Shown in pieces: positions 1 through 6,930 of a stretch of 11,976 nt of DNA. The position numbers were made by a program, and so were the translations under genes. The notes beneath the pieces were generated by a model that was given only the letters and a program-made list of their open reading frames with translations, made no database searches and was not told the origin of the DNA. The stretch spans positions 1 through 11,976 of the forward strand of contig JAZNVB010000131.1 in the NCBI GenBank assembly GCA_045592585.1. Reading direction: 5' to 3'. The stretch comes from SIG440 sp045592585 (lineage in GTDB: Bacteria > Bacillota > Clostridia > Monoglobales > Monoglobaceae). The stretch's first letter is position 1. Each line of letters opens with the position of its first letter.

Positions 1-708
1 ATAAATCGCCCACGCCTGACCTCTTGACCAGCAAGATTTTTCGGGGTCGTAGCCCTGAGTTGAGGGAGTGCCAACAAAATCGCCATTATTGATATCATAA
101 TCAACAACGTGGATAAGCGAGCCATCAGGTCTTATATGATGTTTCATTGTCTTATCTGCGTGGTGCATAGCAATCTGTTTGAAACGTGGGTCGCCAATCT
201 CCTCTGATGCCCAGTAAAGCAGGGGAATGTTCATCATACAGTCAATAATTGCCCATCCTATTGCCCTTTCACCATTCCAGGCTCTTATAAAGCCGGCATC
301 TGTGTTATAACGTGAAGCAAGAGCTGCTGCCGCAACAAGATTTCGATTTTTGGATTCAAGATTGCCTGTGATACGATAATTTGCGCCTGCTGAGATATGC
401 CACATAAAGCCTACATCGTGATAAAGTGCCTGATAATCGAAAAGCGCTTTATCCATAACTTTTTCGCAATATTCTGCAGCCTCTTTATACTTTTCTTCCT
501 TGGTTGCCACATACATAAGCCACATCATACCGGGCCAAAAGCCGTTTGTCCACGCCCCGGGTGCCTCGGTTAAATCATTGTGTACACCGTCTACCGAAGT
601 AGAGGGAATTTTGTTTTTAGAAAGCTCCGAAACAACAGAGAGCTTTTTCTCTATTTTTTCCCAGGTTTCATCAATCCATTGTTGGTTTTGTTTTATAATC
701 TTTTCCAT
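1..708 (-). CDS. Unsaturated glucuronyl hydrolase (GH88), downstream tandem copy, C-terminus cut by window edge
   Basis: This encodes the first 236 residues of a GH88-type hydrolase, which uses hydration of the C4-C5 double bond to release unsaturated uronic acid from oligosaccharides made by polysaccharide lyases. The start ATG (complement of 706-708) follows TAAGGAG, in which the stop codon of the upstream copy forms part of the ribosome binding site, so the two genes are probably translationally coupled across 11 bp. The frame is open to the window edge. It keeps the family landmarks of the full copy next door: the WTNGFWPGMMW stretch, HDVGF with the first catalytic Asp, and IIDCMMNIPLLYW with the second. 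No signal peptide is seen, so it should be cytosolic. The last ~143 residues lie outside the window. GH105 is a related alternative; GH88 fits better by motif spacing. Confidence 0.88.
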   Translation of the reverse strand, partial: MEKIIKQNQQWIDETWEKIEKKLSVVSELSKNKIPSTSVDGVHNDLTEAPGAWTNGFWPGMMWLMYVATKEEKYKEAAEYCEKVMDKALFDYQALYHDVGFMWHISAGANYRITGNLESKNRNLVAAAALASRYNTDAGFIRAWNGERAIGWAIIDCMMNIPLLYWASEEIGDPRFKQIAMHHADKTMKHHIRPDGSLIHVVDYDINNGDFVGTPSTQGYDPEKSCWSRGQAWAIY

Positions 709-719
709 AGCTAATCTCC

Positions 720-1859
720 TTACCAGAATAAAATTCCAAAGTCTTTAAGCTTGTAAATTGCTTCGACAAAGTAATAATCGGCAAAAACATAGGGTATGTG
801 TATGGTGCCCCTTTCTTGACCGTGGTAGTGACCGGTGTTGTTCATAACTATGCATTGCTCATCCAAGGTCCAGTTGCACTGTTCCTTTTCAATTGCCTTT
901 AAGATATTAAATGCCGCTTTTATATAGAGTTTCTTTTCATACTCGGGCACAACCTTAGCAATTTCAATAAGTCCACAAGCAGCGATTGTTCCTGCCGAGC
1001 AGTCGATAATATCCGGCTCGTCAGGCTGACGGAAGTCGCTTTTGGGAATGTATCCATCAACTGCTGCCGCTGCTATAAAGTAATGAGCCGTGTTCTTTGC
1101 CACATCAAGATATTCTTGCTTGCCTGTGTGGATATAGCTGAGTACAAAACCATAAATCGCCCACGCCTGACCTCTTGACCAGCAGGAGGTTTCAGGGTCA
1201 TATCCCTGTGTAATGGGCGTACCCACAAAATCACCATTATTGATGTCATACTCGATAACGTGAATCAGCGAGCCGTCAGGTCTGATGTGATGTTTCATTG
1301 TTTTATCTGCGTGATGCATTGCTATTTGACGAAATCTGGGGTCACCAATTTCATCAGATGCCCAGTAAAGAAGGGGAATGTTCATCATACAGTCAATAAT
1401 CGCCCAGCCTACTGCCTTTTCGCCATTCCAGGCTCTAATAAACTCGCCATCGGTATTATAACGAGATGCAAGCGCTGCAGCCGCAACCAAATTTCGATTT
1501 TTGGATTCGGCATTTCCTGTAATACGATAATTTGCGCCTGCTGAAATATGCCACATAAAGCCAACATCATGATAAAGTGACTGATAGTCGAAAAGTGCTT
1601 TATCCATAACCTTTTCGCAATATTCTGCAGCTTCTTTATACTTTTCTTCCTTGGTTGCCACATACATAAGCCACATCATACCGGGCCAGAAGCCGTTTGT
1701 CCACGCCCCGGGTGCCTCGGTTAAATCATTATGTACACCGTCTACCGAAGTAGAGGGAATTTTGTTTTTAGAAAGTTCCGAAACAACAGAGAGCTTTTTC
1801 TCTATTTTTTCCCAGGTTTCATCAATCCATTGCTTGTTTTCATTTAAAAATTTTTCCAT
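720..1859 (-). CDS. Unsaturated glucuronyl hydrolase (GH88), complete upstream tandem copy
   Basis: A 379-residue protein, close to the length of the characterised Bacillus GL1 enzyme (377). It is expected to fold as an (alpha/alpha)6 barrel and cleave unsaturated uronyl residues from oligosaccharides in the cytosol. Visible landmarks are WTNGFWPGMMW (53-63), HDVGF with D98 as the likely counterpart of Asp88, IIDCMMN with D156 as the likely counterpart of Asp149, CWSRGQAWAIYG (226-237) in the substrate-binding region, and a C-terminal RGT..IPYVFADYYFVEAI segment. These residue equivalences are inferred from motif context, not from an alignment. The start follows AAAAAAGGAG at good spacing, with a promoter-like sequence upstream, so it heads a two-gene unit with its own duplicate. 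Unsaturated uronate released here would enter the 5-keto-4-deoxyuronate branch, separate from the uxa operon in this window, although both branches meet at KDG. Confidence 0.93.
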   Translation of the reverse strand: MEKFLNENKQWIDETWEKIEKKLSVVSELSKNKIPSTSVDGVHNDLTEAPGAWTNGFWPGMMWLMYVATKEEKYKEAAEYCEKVMDKALFDYQSLYHDVGFMWHISAGANYRITGNAESKNRNLVAAAALASRYNTDGEFIRAWNGEKAVGWAIIDCMMNIPLLYWASDEIGDPRFRQIAMHHADKTMKHHIRPDGSLIHVIEYDINNGDFVGTPITQGYDPETSCWSRGQAWAIYGFVLSYIHTGKQEYLDVAKNTAHYFIAAAAVDGYIPKSDFRQPDEPDIIDCSAGTIAACGLIEIAKVVPEYEKKLYIKAAFNILKAIEKEQCNWTLDEQCIVMNNTGHYHGQERGTIHIPYVFADYYFVEAIYKLKDFGILFW

Positions 1860-1889
1860 ATCCGCAGCTCCTTTTTTAAGGTTTAGTTT

Positions 1890-1918
1890 ATATTATCATT
1901 TTCTTTTTGGTTTGTCCA
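1890..1918 (-). promoter_or_regulatory. Candidate promoter for the GH88 pair
   Basis: On the minus strand TGGACA (1913-1918) is followed after 17 bases by TAATAT (1890-1895); GATAAT, overlapping it, is an alternative -10 with 15-bp spacing. It lies in the 77-bp gap between the cyclo-ligase stop and the GH88 start. A ribosome binding site, AAGGAG, follows just ahead of the ATG at 1859. The match is partial and the region is AT-rich. Confidence 0.42.
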
Positions 1919-1936
1919 TAGTTTTCTTGATATATT

Positions 1937-2488
1937 TTATGTATATTTTATTCCGTTTTCCGTAACCAGAAAATCCATTTTAACATCGTGGTCACAAGCA
2001 GGAATTTCATCGCAAATCTGAAAGTCATAACAATACCCCACCTTAACAGCAGTTGTGCCCTTTAACAGTCTGTCATAACAGCCCTTGCCAAAACCCACTC
2101 TGTTGCCCGATTTATCAAATGCAATCCCCGGAACAAGCACCACATCGGTCTTTGACATATCCGCAGGCACGATACTTTCAGGCTCCGATACAGAAAATGC
2201 ACCCTTGATAAGCTCCGTATCCTTTTCATAAATACATGGGGTAATTATGCCCGTTTTGGCATCTGTTACAGGCAGAACAAGGCTTTTTCCGTCACGAAAT
2301 GCCGCCAATACAACATCCCTTGTGTCGGTTTCGTTACCCAAAGGAAGATATACCATTATCTGCTTTGCATTTTTGTATATCTCGCATTCTGTAAACGCCT
2401 TTGCCGCTGCTTTGCTTTTTTCGCGGGCCTCGTCTTTGATCATTGCACGACGCTTTGATTTGTTTTGCTCTCGAATTTGATTTTTCAT
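1937..2488 (-). CDS. 5-formyltetrahydrofolate cyclo-ligase
   Basis: A 183-residue cytosolic enzyme of the 5-formyl-THF cyclo-ligase (MTHFS; YgfA/YqgN-type) family, which uses ATP to convert 5-formyl-THF into 5,10-methenyl-THF in one-carbon metabolism. The basic N-terminus (KNQIREQNKSKRR) matches the family's ATP-binding start. YLPLGNETDT lies at 47-56, and the signature LVPGIAFDKSGNRVGFGKG followed by CYDRLL covers about 118-142, ending with the typical DHDVKMDFLVTENGI. I chose the ATG at 2488 because the protein then begins as the family usually does; an ATG 15 bases upstream (2503) would overlap the preceding open frame. Neither start has a strong ribosome binding site, and translation may be coupled to the SGNH fragment, whose stop lies 1 bp upstream. 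It is a housekeeping gene in an otherwise sugar-degradation region, and appears intact. Confidence 0.93.
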   Translation of the reverse strand: MKNQIREQNKSKRRAMIKDEAREKSKAAAKAFTECEIYKNAKQIMVYLPLGNETDTRDVVLAAFRDGKSLVLPVTDAKTGIITPCIYEKDTELIKGAFSVSEPESIVPADMSKTDVVLVPGIAFDKSGNRVGFGKGCYDRLLKGTTAVKVGYCYDFQICDEIPACDHDVKMDFLVTENGIKYT

Positions 2489-2489
2489 A

Positions 2490-2693
2490 TTAAAACGCAC
2501 CATCTACAAAAGATTTAACCGCCTTATAAAGTTCTTCTGCCCATATAGCACAGCCCTCGGCATTGGGGTGTCCGCCATATCGGGGGAGCTTTCCGTCTTT
2601 GCAAAGATATGGGTTGTTGTCAAACAAAACATCCGCCTTGCCTCTTAAATCGGTTTTAATCCATTCATTTATTCTATGCCATTTTTCTATCAT
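2490..2693 (-). pseudogene. C-terminal fragment of an SGNH/GDSL-type hydrolase
   Basis: The 67-residue frame reads like the last part of an SGNH-family esterase: INEWIKT (8-14), then ADVLFDNNPYL, and GGHPNAEGCAIWAEELYKAV, which carries the DxxH-like catalytic block (the His of GHPN) followed by the C-terminal helix. The GDS nucleophile block and the rest of an expected ~200-residue enzyme are missing. The frame cannot be followed upstream, as a stop appears a few codons before the first ATG (around 2710). The 5' end overlaps the cupin reading frame. I read this as a remnant left by a deletion; it is unlikely to be active alone. It sits 1 bp ahead of the cyclo-ligase start, so it may still help ribosomes reach that gene. 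Confidence 0.62.
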
Positions 2694-3009
2694 TTTGTGA
2701 TATAAACGGATTTATACGTTTATATGTTATCAGCTTTTTTTCGTAAAGATTGGCAACCGATGGGTCAAACATAAGAACTATTGCCTCAAAATCCTCGCCT
2801 TCCTCATAGCTGTGAATTACATAAGGCAGAGTTATGCTCGTATCTCCCGGAATAAGTGTTTTTTGTATGCCGTTTACGGATACTTTAAGAGTGCCTGACA
2901 ATATATGAATTATTTCCGCATGGGAATGAAACATCGGCGGATAATAGGGCATACTGTGCCTGATATGAATTCTGAATTTAATGTCATTTTTTTCAAATTT
3001 GGCGTTCAT
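2674..3009 (-). pseudogene. Truncated AraC-type regulator: N-terminal cupin domain only
   Basis: The 111-residue product from the ATG at 3009 has a cupin sensor domain: MFHSHAEIIHILSGTLKVSV (26-45) with H28, H30 and E32, then IPGDTSITLPYVIHSYE (53-69) with G55-D56 and H66. The tail YEKKLITYKRINPFI (89-103) resembles the linker that in AraC regulators leads into two helix-turn-helix motifs, but the frame stops 8 residues later and no DNA-binding domain follows. An excellent ribosome binding site (AAGGAGGG, 6 bp upstream) selects this start over the ATG at 3078. A functional stand-alone cupin cannot be excluded. More likely it is the 5' half of a regulator of the divergent glycosidase operon that lost its HTH by deletion. 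It is possible that it still binds ligand but cannot bind DNA. Confidence 0.6.
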
Positions 3010-3028
3010 CTTATCCCTCCTTTTCTTT

Positions 3029-3057
3029 ATCTTACAACATATAACTCCAAAATGCAA
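3029..3057 (-). promoter_or_regulatory. Candidate promoter for the cupin / cyclo-ligase transcript
   Basis: On the minus strand TTGCAT (3052-3057), a 17-bp spacer and TAAGAT (3029-3034) precede AAGGAGGG and the ATG at 3009. Spacing is ideal, but the hexamers match consensus only partly, and the predicted transcript start would lie almost at the ribosome binding site. Confidence 0.42.
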
Positions 3058-3077
3058 GGCTGAATTACTGTTTTTCA

Positions 3078-3129
3078 TTGTATTTTAGAATAAAAACATA
3101 TAGAAACAATACTTTTGGAGTGTTAGAAT
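3078..3129 (+). promoter_or_regulatory. Candidate promoter(s) for the glycosidase / ceramidase-like operon
   Basis: Two weak options are visible: TTGTAT (3078-3083), 17 bp, TAGAAA (3101-3106); or an extended -10 TGTTAGAAT with TAGAAT at 3124-3129 and no clear -35. A ribosome binding site AAAGGAG (3139-3145) lies 9 bp before the ATG at 3155. The sequence does not decide between them. Confidence 0.35.
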
Positions 3130-3134
3130 AAAAA
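3085..3134. repeat. 12-bp direct repeat TTAGAATAAAAA in the divergent intergenic region
   Basis: TTAGAATAAAAA occurs at 3085-3096 and again at 3123-3134, start-to-start 38 bp, between the divergent cupin regulator remnant and the glycosidase gene. Direct repeats of this kind are typical of AraC-family operators, but the sequence is AT-rich and could recur by chance. Confidence 0.4.
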
Positions 3135-3154
3135 AACGAAAGGAGTGTACTATT

Positions 3155-5101
3155 ATGACAAAATTTATTCCATATCCATTTTATCACGATGACGTACCAT
3201 TTGATATTTCTCACATCTTTGCTGACGAAAAGCCCGCAGGCAAGCACGGCTTTATGAAAATCGAGGGCAGAAAGTTCTTCTTTGAAGACGGCGCACCCGC
3301 AAGATTCTGGGGCACCAATGTTAATTCGGGCGCTTGTTTCCCTGACCACGATTACGCAGAAATTTTTGCAAAGAGAATTGCAAAATTAGGTCTTAACATT
3401 GTAAGACTTCACCAGCTTGATGCTGAATGGAGCACCGTCAACATCTTCAACTTTACCAAGGGCAAGAGAAGACTTGATGCATCCTTTGACCCCGAAAGTA
3501 TGGACAGACTTGACTACTTTGTTCATTGTCTGAAAAAAGAAGGTATATATTGTATCCTTGATATGGTAACATACAGAAGATACAAATCAGCCGAAGGTGT
3601 AGAAAATGCCGAGGCTCTTGGGGATAACGCAAGACCTATGGCTGTTTTTAACCAAAAGCTTATCGACCTGCAAAAAGACTATATCACAAGAATCTGGACT
3701 CACGTAAACCCCTATACAGGACTTGCTTATTGCGATGACCCTGTTTTTGTTATGACGCAGTTCACCTGCGAAAACGAGCTGTTTGCAAGATATGCTCCCC
3801 TCCCCGAGCCTTATGCTACCGAGTTCCGTGACAGATATGCAGCATGGCTCAAGGAACACAATTACGAAAAATCATTGGAAGACTTTGACTATTATAATCA
3901 GGAAGACGAGCAGCTTCTTATCTTTAAAGAAGAGCTTCAGGAAAAATATTACAGACAGATGTATGACCATATGCGCTCTGTTGGTATTAAAATTCCCATT
4001 GCAGGCACAAACTGGACCACTTATCCCATAAACACCAAAACCCAAAGAGTTTGCGACTTCTTTGAAAACCACGGATATTACAACGACTGGCAGTGGGGCG
4101 AATTTGAAAAACGCCGTGCAAACCGTGCAATAACCCACAAAGAACCATCATACCTTGCCCGGGGTTGTGCTACTGCAGCGGCGGATATGCCCACATATTT
4201 CTCGGAATGGGATATGGTATGGCCCAACGAATACCGTGCAGAATCACCCATCTATACCGCCGCAATCGGCAGACTTCAGGGCTGGAACGGATTTTCAATC
4301 CATACATACGCATATTCTTCACGCACAGACAGAATGGATATGCTGGGTAAGGAAATTGCATCCGAAAAGATTGGCGGAACACCTTACCGTCAGGGTATCT
4401 TTTCCACCTGGAACGACCCTGCAAAGTTTGGTCTGTTCTATCACGCAGCTCTCATCACACGCCGTGGCGATGTTAAGGAATCAAAGAAAATGATTACAGT
4501 TAAGCCCATTGGCAAGATGAAATTCAACTGGAATGACCTTCGTGCCAACATCGAAAGATGCTGTGTTGTATCAGACTATTCATTTGATACCGAAGTAACT
4601 CCTGAATACGAAACCCTTCCTGATGAAATAATGTCAGATACAGGCGAGCTTTACATCAACCGTGACAAAAACTACGGCTGGGTAAACACCGACAACACCA
4701 AGTGTGCATACGGCTTCCTTGGTAAAAACGGTAAAATAGACCTCTCGGGGGTTAATGTTACTTGCGAAACAGACTTTGCAGTTGTGGCAATGAGTACCCT
4801 GACAGATGAAAAAATCTGCAATTCCGACAACATCCTTTTAACAACAGTCGGCAGAGCAAATAACACAGACTTCAAGTTTGAACACGAGCTTATGACAGAT
4901 TACGGCAAGCCCCCTGTTCTTATCGAAGTTATCCGTGCAGAAATCGAAATCAAGACAGATGTTACAGGCCTTAATGTCTGGGCAATCAGTCCCGAGGGTT
5001 TCTATATCGGTCTTGTACCTTCAACTTACGAAAACGGTGTTCTTAAGTTCACCGTTGGCGAAAGTGCACAGTCAATGTATTATCACATAGTTAAGGAGTG
5101 A
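3155..5101 (+). CDS. Clan GH-A-like glycoside hydrolase (TIM barrel), family not assigned
   Basis: A 648-residue protein without signal peptide, so probably acting in the cytosol on imported oligosaccharides. The N-terminus (KPAGKHGFMKIEG then DGAPARFWGTNVNSGA, 27-60) is the strand-plus-barrel entry seen in GH-A enzymes of the GH2/GH5/GH42 type. IAKLGLNIVRLHQLDAEW (75-92) is the second barrel strand region. FTCENEL (203-209) gives the Asn-Glu pair expected of the acid/base after strand 4 (N207-E208). TYFSEWDMVW (347-356) offers E351 as the nucleophile of strand 7. GWNGFSIHTYAY (376-387) fits strand 8. Residues from about 440 on look like beta-sandwich accessory domains. The start is fixed by AAAGGAG 9 bp upstream. 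It overlaps the next gene's ribosome binding site at its stop. The substrate is unknown; the neighbourhood suggests a pectin- or hemicellulose-derived side chain. Confidence 0.82.
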   Translation: MTKFIPYPFYHDDVPFDISHIFADEKPAGKHGFMKIEGRKFFFEDGAPARFWGTNVNSGACFPDHDYAEIFAKRIAKLGLNIVRLHQLDAEWSTVNIFNFTKGKRRLDASFDPESMDRLDYFVHCLKKEGIYCILDMVTYRRYKSAEGVENAEALGDNARPMAVFNQKLIDLQKDYITRIWTHVNPYTGLAYCDDPVFVMTQFTCENELFARYAPLPEPYATEFRDRYAAWLKEHNYEKSLEDFDYYNQEDEQLLIFKEELQEKYYRQMYDHMRSVGIKIPIAGTNWTTYPINTKTQRVCDFFENHGYYNDWQWGEFEKRRANRAITHKEPSYLARGCATAAADMPTYFSEWDMVWPNEYRAESPIYTAAIGRLQGWNGFSIHTYAYSSRTDRMDMLGKEIASEKIGGTPYRQGIFSTWNDPAKFGLFYHAALITRRGDVKESKKMITVKPIGKMKFNWNDLRANIERCCVVSDYSFDTEVTPEYETLPDEIMSDTGELYINRDKNYGWVNTDNTKCAYGFLGKNGKIDLSGVNVTCETDFAVVAMSTLTDEKICNSDNILLTTVGRANNTDFKFEHELMTDYGKPPVLIEVIRAEIEIKTDVTGLNVWAISPEGFYIGLVPSTYENGVLKFTVGESAQSMYYHIVKE

Positions 5102-5106
5102 TTAAA

Positions 5107-6624
5107 ATGATTCAAATTGGTTGGAGTAAAAAAGATATATCTACCGAACTGCCCGTATTTATCCCCGGTCAGTTTGAAATTCGTATTTCAAAAGGCGTTA
5201 TGGACCCCATCACCCTTACCGCACTAACCATTGATTCTGAGGGAGAGTATGTCATTTTCCTTAGCTGCGACCTTGTTGGTGTGAACCCCGGAGTTCTTGA
5301 TGCCATTCGCGACAAGGTAAGTAAGCTCAATCCCAAAATTGACCCATCCAAGATTGTAATGCACGTTACCCACGCACACAGCACCCCCCTTGTTTCTATG
5401 GAGGATAAAACAATGTGGGGATATGCCGAAGATTTTGACGGTGTAGATATTGCCGGCCCCGGAAAGTACAGAGAGTTTTTCTTGAATAGTGCCGCCGATG
5501 CTGTTGTTGAGTCATTTAACTCAAAACAGGAAGGTAAAATTGCATACGGCTATGGTTTTGCGGTTGTAGGGCACAGCAGACGCCCCGTTTATTTCAATGA
5601 CCGAAGAAAAACAGGTACAGGACAGGCAAATTCACGTATTGTTGATGGTTTTGCCTCACTCTATGGAGCAACCAACCTTGATGACTTCAGTCATTTTGAA
5701 ACCGGCCCTGACCATTTTGCAAACTTTCTTTATACGTTTGATAAAGGCGACAAGCTTACAGGGGCAATTGCCAATGTCCCCTGCCCGTCACAAAATGCGG
5801 CAAGAGAGTGGACTCTCTCCAGCGACTACTGGCACAATGTAAGATGTATACTCAAGGAAAAATACGGCGACATCTATCTTCTTCCCCAATGTGCACCCGG
5901 CGGAGATATGGCTCCTGAAATTCTGCACTATTTCAAGGCGCAGGACAGAAGGTTAAAGCTCAAATACCCCGATTTTGAGTTTGATGAAAGAACTGTCAGA
6001 TCCAAGCATATGATTTTCAGGCAGGAAATTGCCGAAAGAATCTGTGCAGCCTTTGACGAGGTTTATGCCTGGGCCTCCAAGGAAAAGATTACCGATGCGC
6101 CCCTTGTGCATACCGTGAAAACAATTGAGCTTGACAAAAGACTCATCAGTGACGAAGATTTTGAACTTAATATGCAGATGTATGCAAAGCACAAGGAGGA
6201 AAGTCAGTACAAAACCGACGGCACTCCCGAAGAAAATATGGAACACAATGCCCTGATACGAGCTACAAATGGCAGATACGAAAATGTCATAAAGCGTTAT
6301 AACGAACAAAAGGAAAATCCCAAGCACCGGATGGAGCTTCATGTCATAAGGCTTGGGGAAATTGCCTTTGCATCAAATCAGTTTGAGCTCTTTGTCGACT
6401 ATATGCACAGAATTCAGGCACGATCACCCTTTACGCAGACCTTTCTTGTTCAACTTACTGCACAACCCGGCAACATCAGTCAAGGTTCGTACCTTGCCAC
6501 CGAACGTGCGGTGCATAACGTGGGATATAGTGCAACAATGTATTGCAATATTGTATCTCCCGAAGGCGGTCAACAGCTTGTAGAGGAAACCGTAAAAGAA
6601 CTTAAAAAGTTATACGAAGAATAA
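5107..6624 (+). CDS. Neutral/alkaline ceramidase-like protein, probable hydrolase
   Basis: A 505-residue protein related to the N-terminal domain of neutral ceramidases. Supporting segments are the opening IGWSKKDIS (4-12), the strand-rich GEYVIFLSCDLVGV (46-59), KIVMHVTHAHSTP (82-94) with a His-rich probable metal site, ANVPCPSQNAARE (222-234) where ceramidases carry the nucleophilic Ser, and LLPQCAPGGDMAPE (258-271). The match is distant, and a second His-containing motif of true ceramidases is not obvious. There is no signal peptide. Its partner gene and the sugar context argue for an amidase or esterase acting on a glycan or glycoside rather than on sphingolipid. I chose ATG 5107, which lies 8 bp after AAGGAG (5093-5098). 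The GTG at 5098 would overlap that ribosome binding site and is unlikely. It is the second gene of a two-gene operon, ended by the hairpin at 6654-6699. Confidence 0.78.
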   Translation: MIQIGWSKKDISTELPVFIPGQFEIRISKGVMDPITLTALTIDSEGEYVIFLSCDLVGVNPGVLDAIRDKVSKLNPKIDPSKIVMHVTHAHSTPLVSMEDKTMWGYAEDFDGVDIAGPGKYREFFLNSAADAVVESFNSKQEGKIAYGYGFAVVGHSRRPVYFNDRRKTGTGQANSRIVDGFASLYGATNLDDFSHFETGPDHFANFLYTFDKGDKLTGAIANVPCPSQNAAREWTLSSDYWHNVRCILKEKYGDIYLLPQCAPGGDMAPEILHYFKAQDRRLKLKYPDFEFDERTVRSKHMIFRQEIAERICAAFDEVYAWASKEKITDAPLVHTVKTIELDKRLISDEDFELNMQMYAKHKEESQYKTDGTPEENMEHNALIRATNGRYENVIKRYNEQKENPKHRMELHVIRLGEIAFASNQFELFVDYMHRIQARSPFTQTFLVQLTAQPGNISQGSYLATERAVHNVGYSATMYCNIVSPEGGQQLVEETVKELKKLYEE

Positions 6625-6653
6625 GTATCATCATTCTTAAATACCACTTTTAT

Positions 6654-6699
6654 AAAAAAAACAGTTGATTCTAAACTTTTTTTAGAATCAACTGTTTTT
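6654..6699. terminator. Strong bidirectional rho-independent terminator
   Basis: A perfect 15-bp stem (6661-6675 with 6681-6695), extended by A:T pairs and closed by the 5-base loop CTTTT, is flanked by an A-run on the left (6654-6660) and a T-run on the right (6696-6699). It can therefore end the plus-strand operon 30 bp after its last stop, and also the convergent uxa transcript. Confidence 0.9.
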
Positions 6700-6800
6700 A
6701 TTATCATAACGTTTGAAGCATCAAATGTTTTTCGCCATACATTCAAAGTTTAAACTATCCTTTAAATCGCAAGCTCTAAAATAGATTTCAAGATATTTTC

Positions 6801-6828
6801 AAAAAACATGGGGATGAAAATGTTTTTT
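6801..6828. terminator. Possible weak terminator hairpin after uxaC
   Basis: A 9-bp stem AAAAAACAT/ATGTTTTTT encloses a 10-base loop. The stem itself supplies the T-run in either direction. It is AT-rich and less stable than the neighbour at 6654-6699. Confidence 0.4.
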
Positions 6829-6930
6829 TAACATCCAAAACCTAGTTATTCAAAATATACTCTCTAAACAACAATTATCTCCTTGAATGCAATCTCAAAA
6901 TAAGCTCTTGCATAATGTTATGCATAATAC

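Larger units (their letters stand above)
1..1859. repeat. Tandem gene duplication, period 1151 bp
   Basis: Positions 1-708 align without gaps to 1152-1859 (offset 1151, i.e. a 1140-bp gene plus an 11-bp linker). By eye, identity is about 83% over 1-240, rises through 241-480, and is about 97% over 481-690 (coding the N-terminus). The first ~11 codons then differ again. The gradient suggests an older duplication partly homogenised later by gene conversion at the 5' half, or uneven selection. The first 33 bases of the window are identical to 1152-1184. Confidence 0.93.
6625..6930. other. 306-bp AT-rich convergent intergenic region
   Basis: No credible gene is seen. Besides the terminator it holds a second hairpin (6801-6828: AAAAAACAT, 10-base loop, ATGTTTTTT) that could stop the minus-strand uxa transcript. 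It also holds a 16-bp inverted repeat TGCATAATGTTATGCA (6909-6924) just 6 bp beyond the uxaC stop, which might be a small 3' hairpin. The rest looks featureless. Confidence 0.6.

Noticed and set aside
500..748. Plus-strand open frames at 500-748 and 1651-1965 that share a nearly identical protein
   Set aside because: They are antisense shadows of the duplicated GH88 genes; their similarity only reflects that duplication.
2490..3009. A toxin-antitoxin pair from two small overlapping genes
   Set aside because: The two frames match a cupin sensor domain and an SGNH esterase C-terminus, not toxin or antitoxin families.
5098..5106. GTG start at 5098 for the ceramidase-like gene
   Set aside because: The GTG overlaps the AAGGAG that serves the ATG at 5107, and it would have no ribosome binding site of its own at proper spacing.
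5107..6624. A true sphingolipid ceramidase
   Set aside because: It has no signal peptide, only distant motif similarity, and a glycan operon setting; the family name describes the fold and not a demonstrated substrate.
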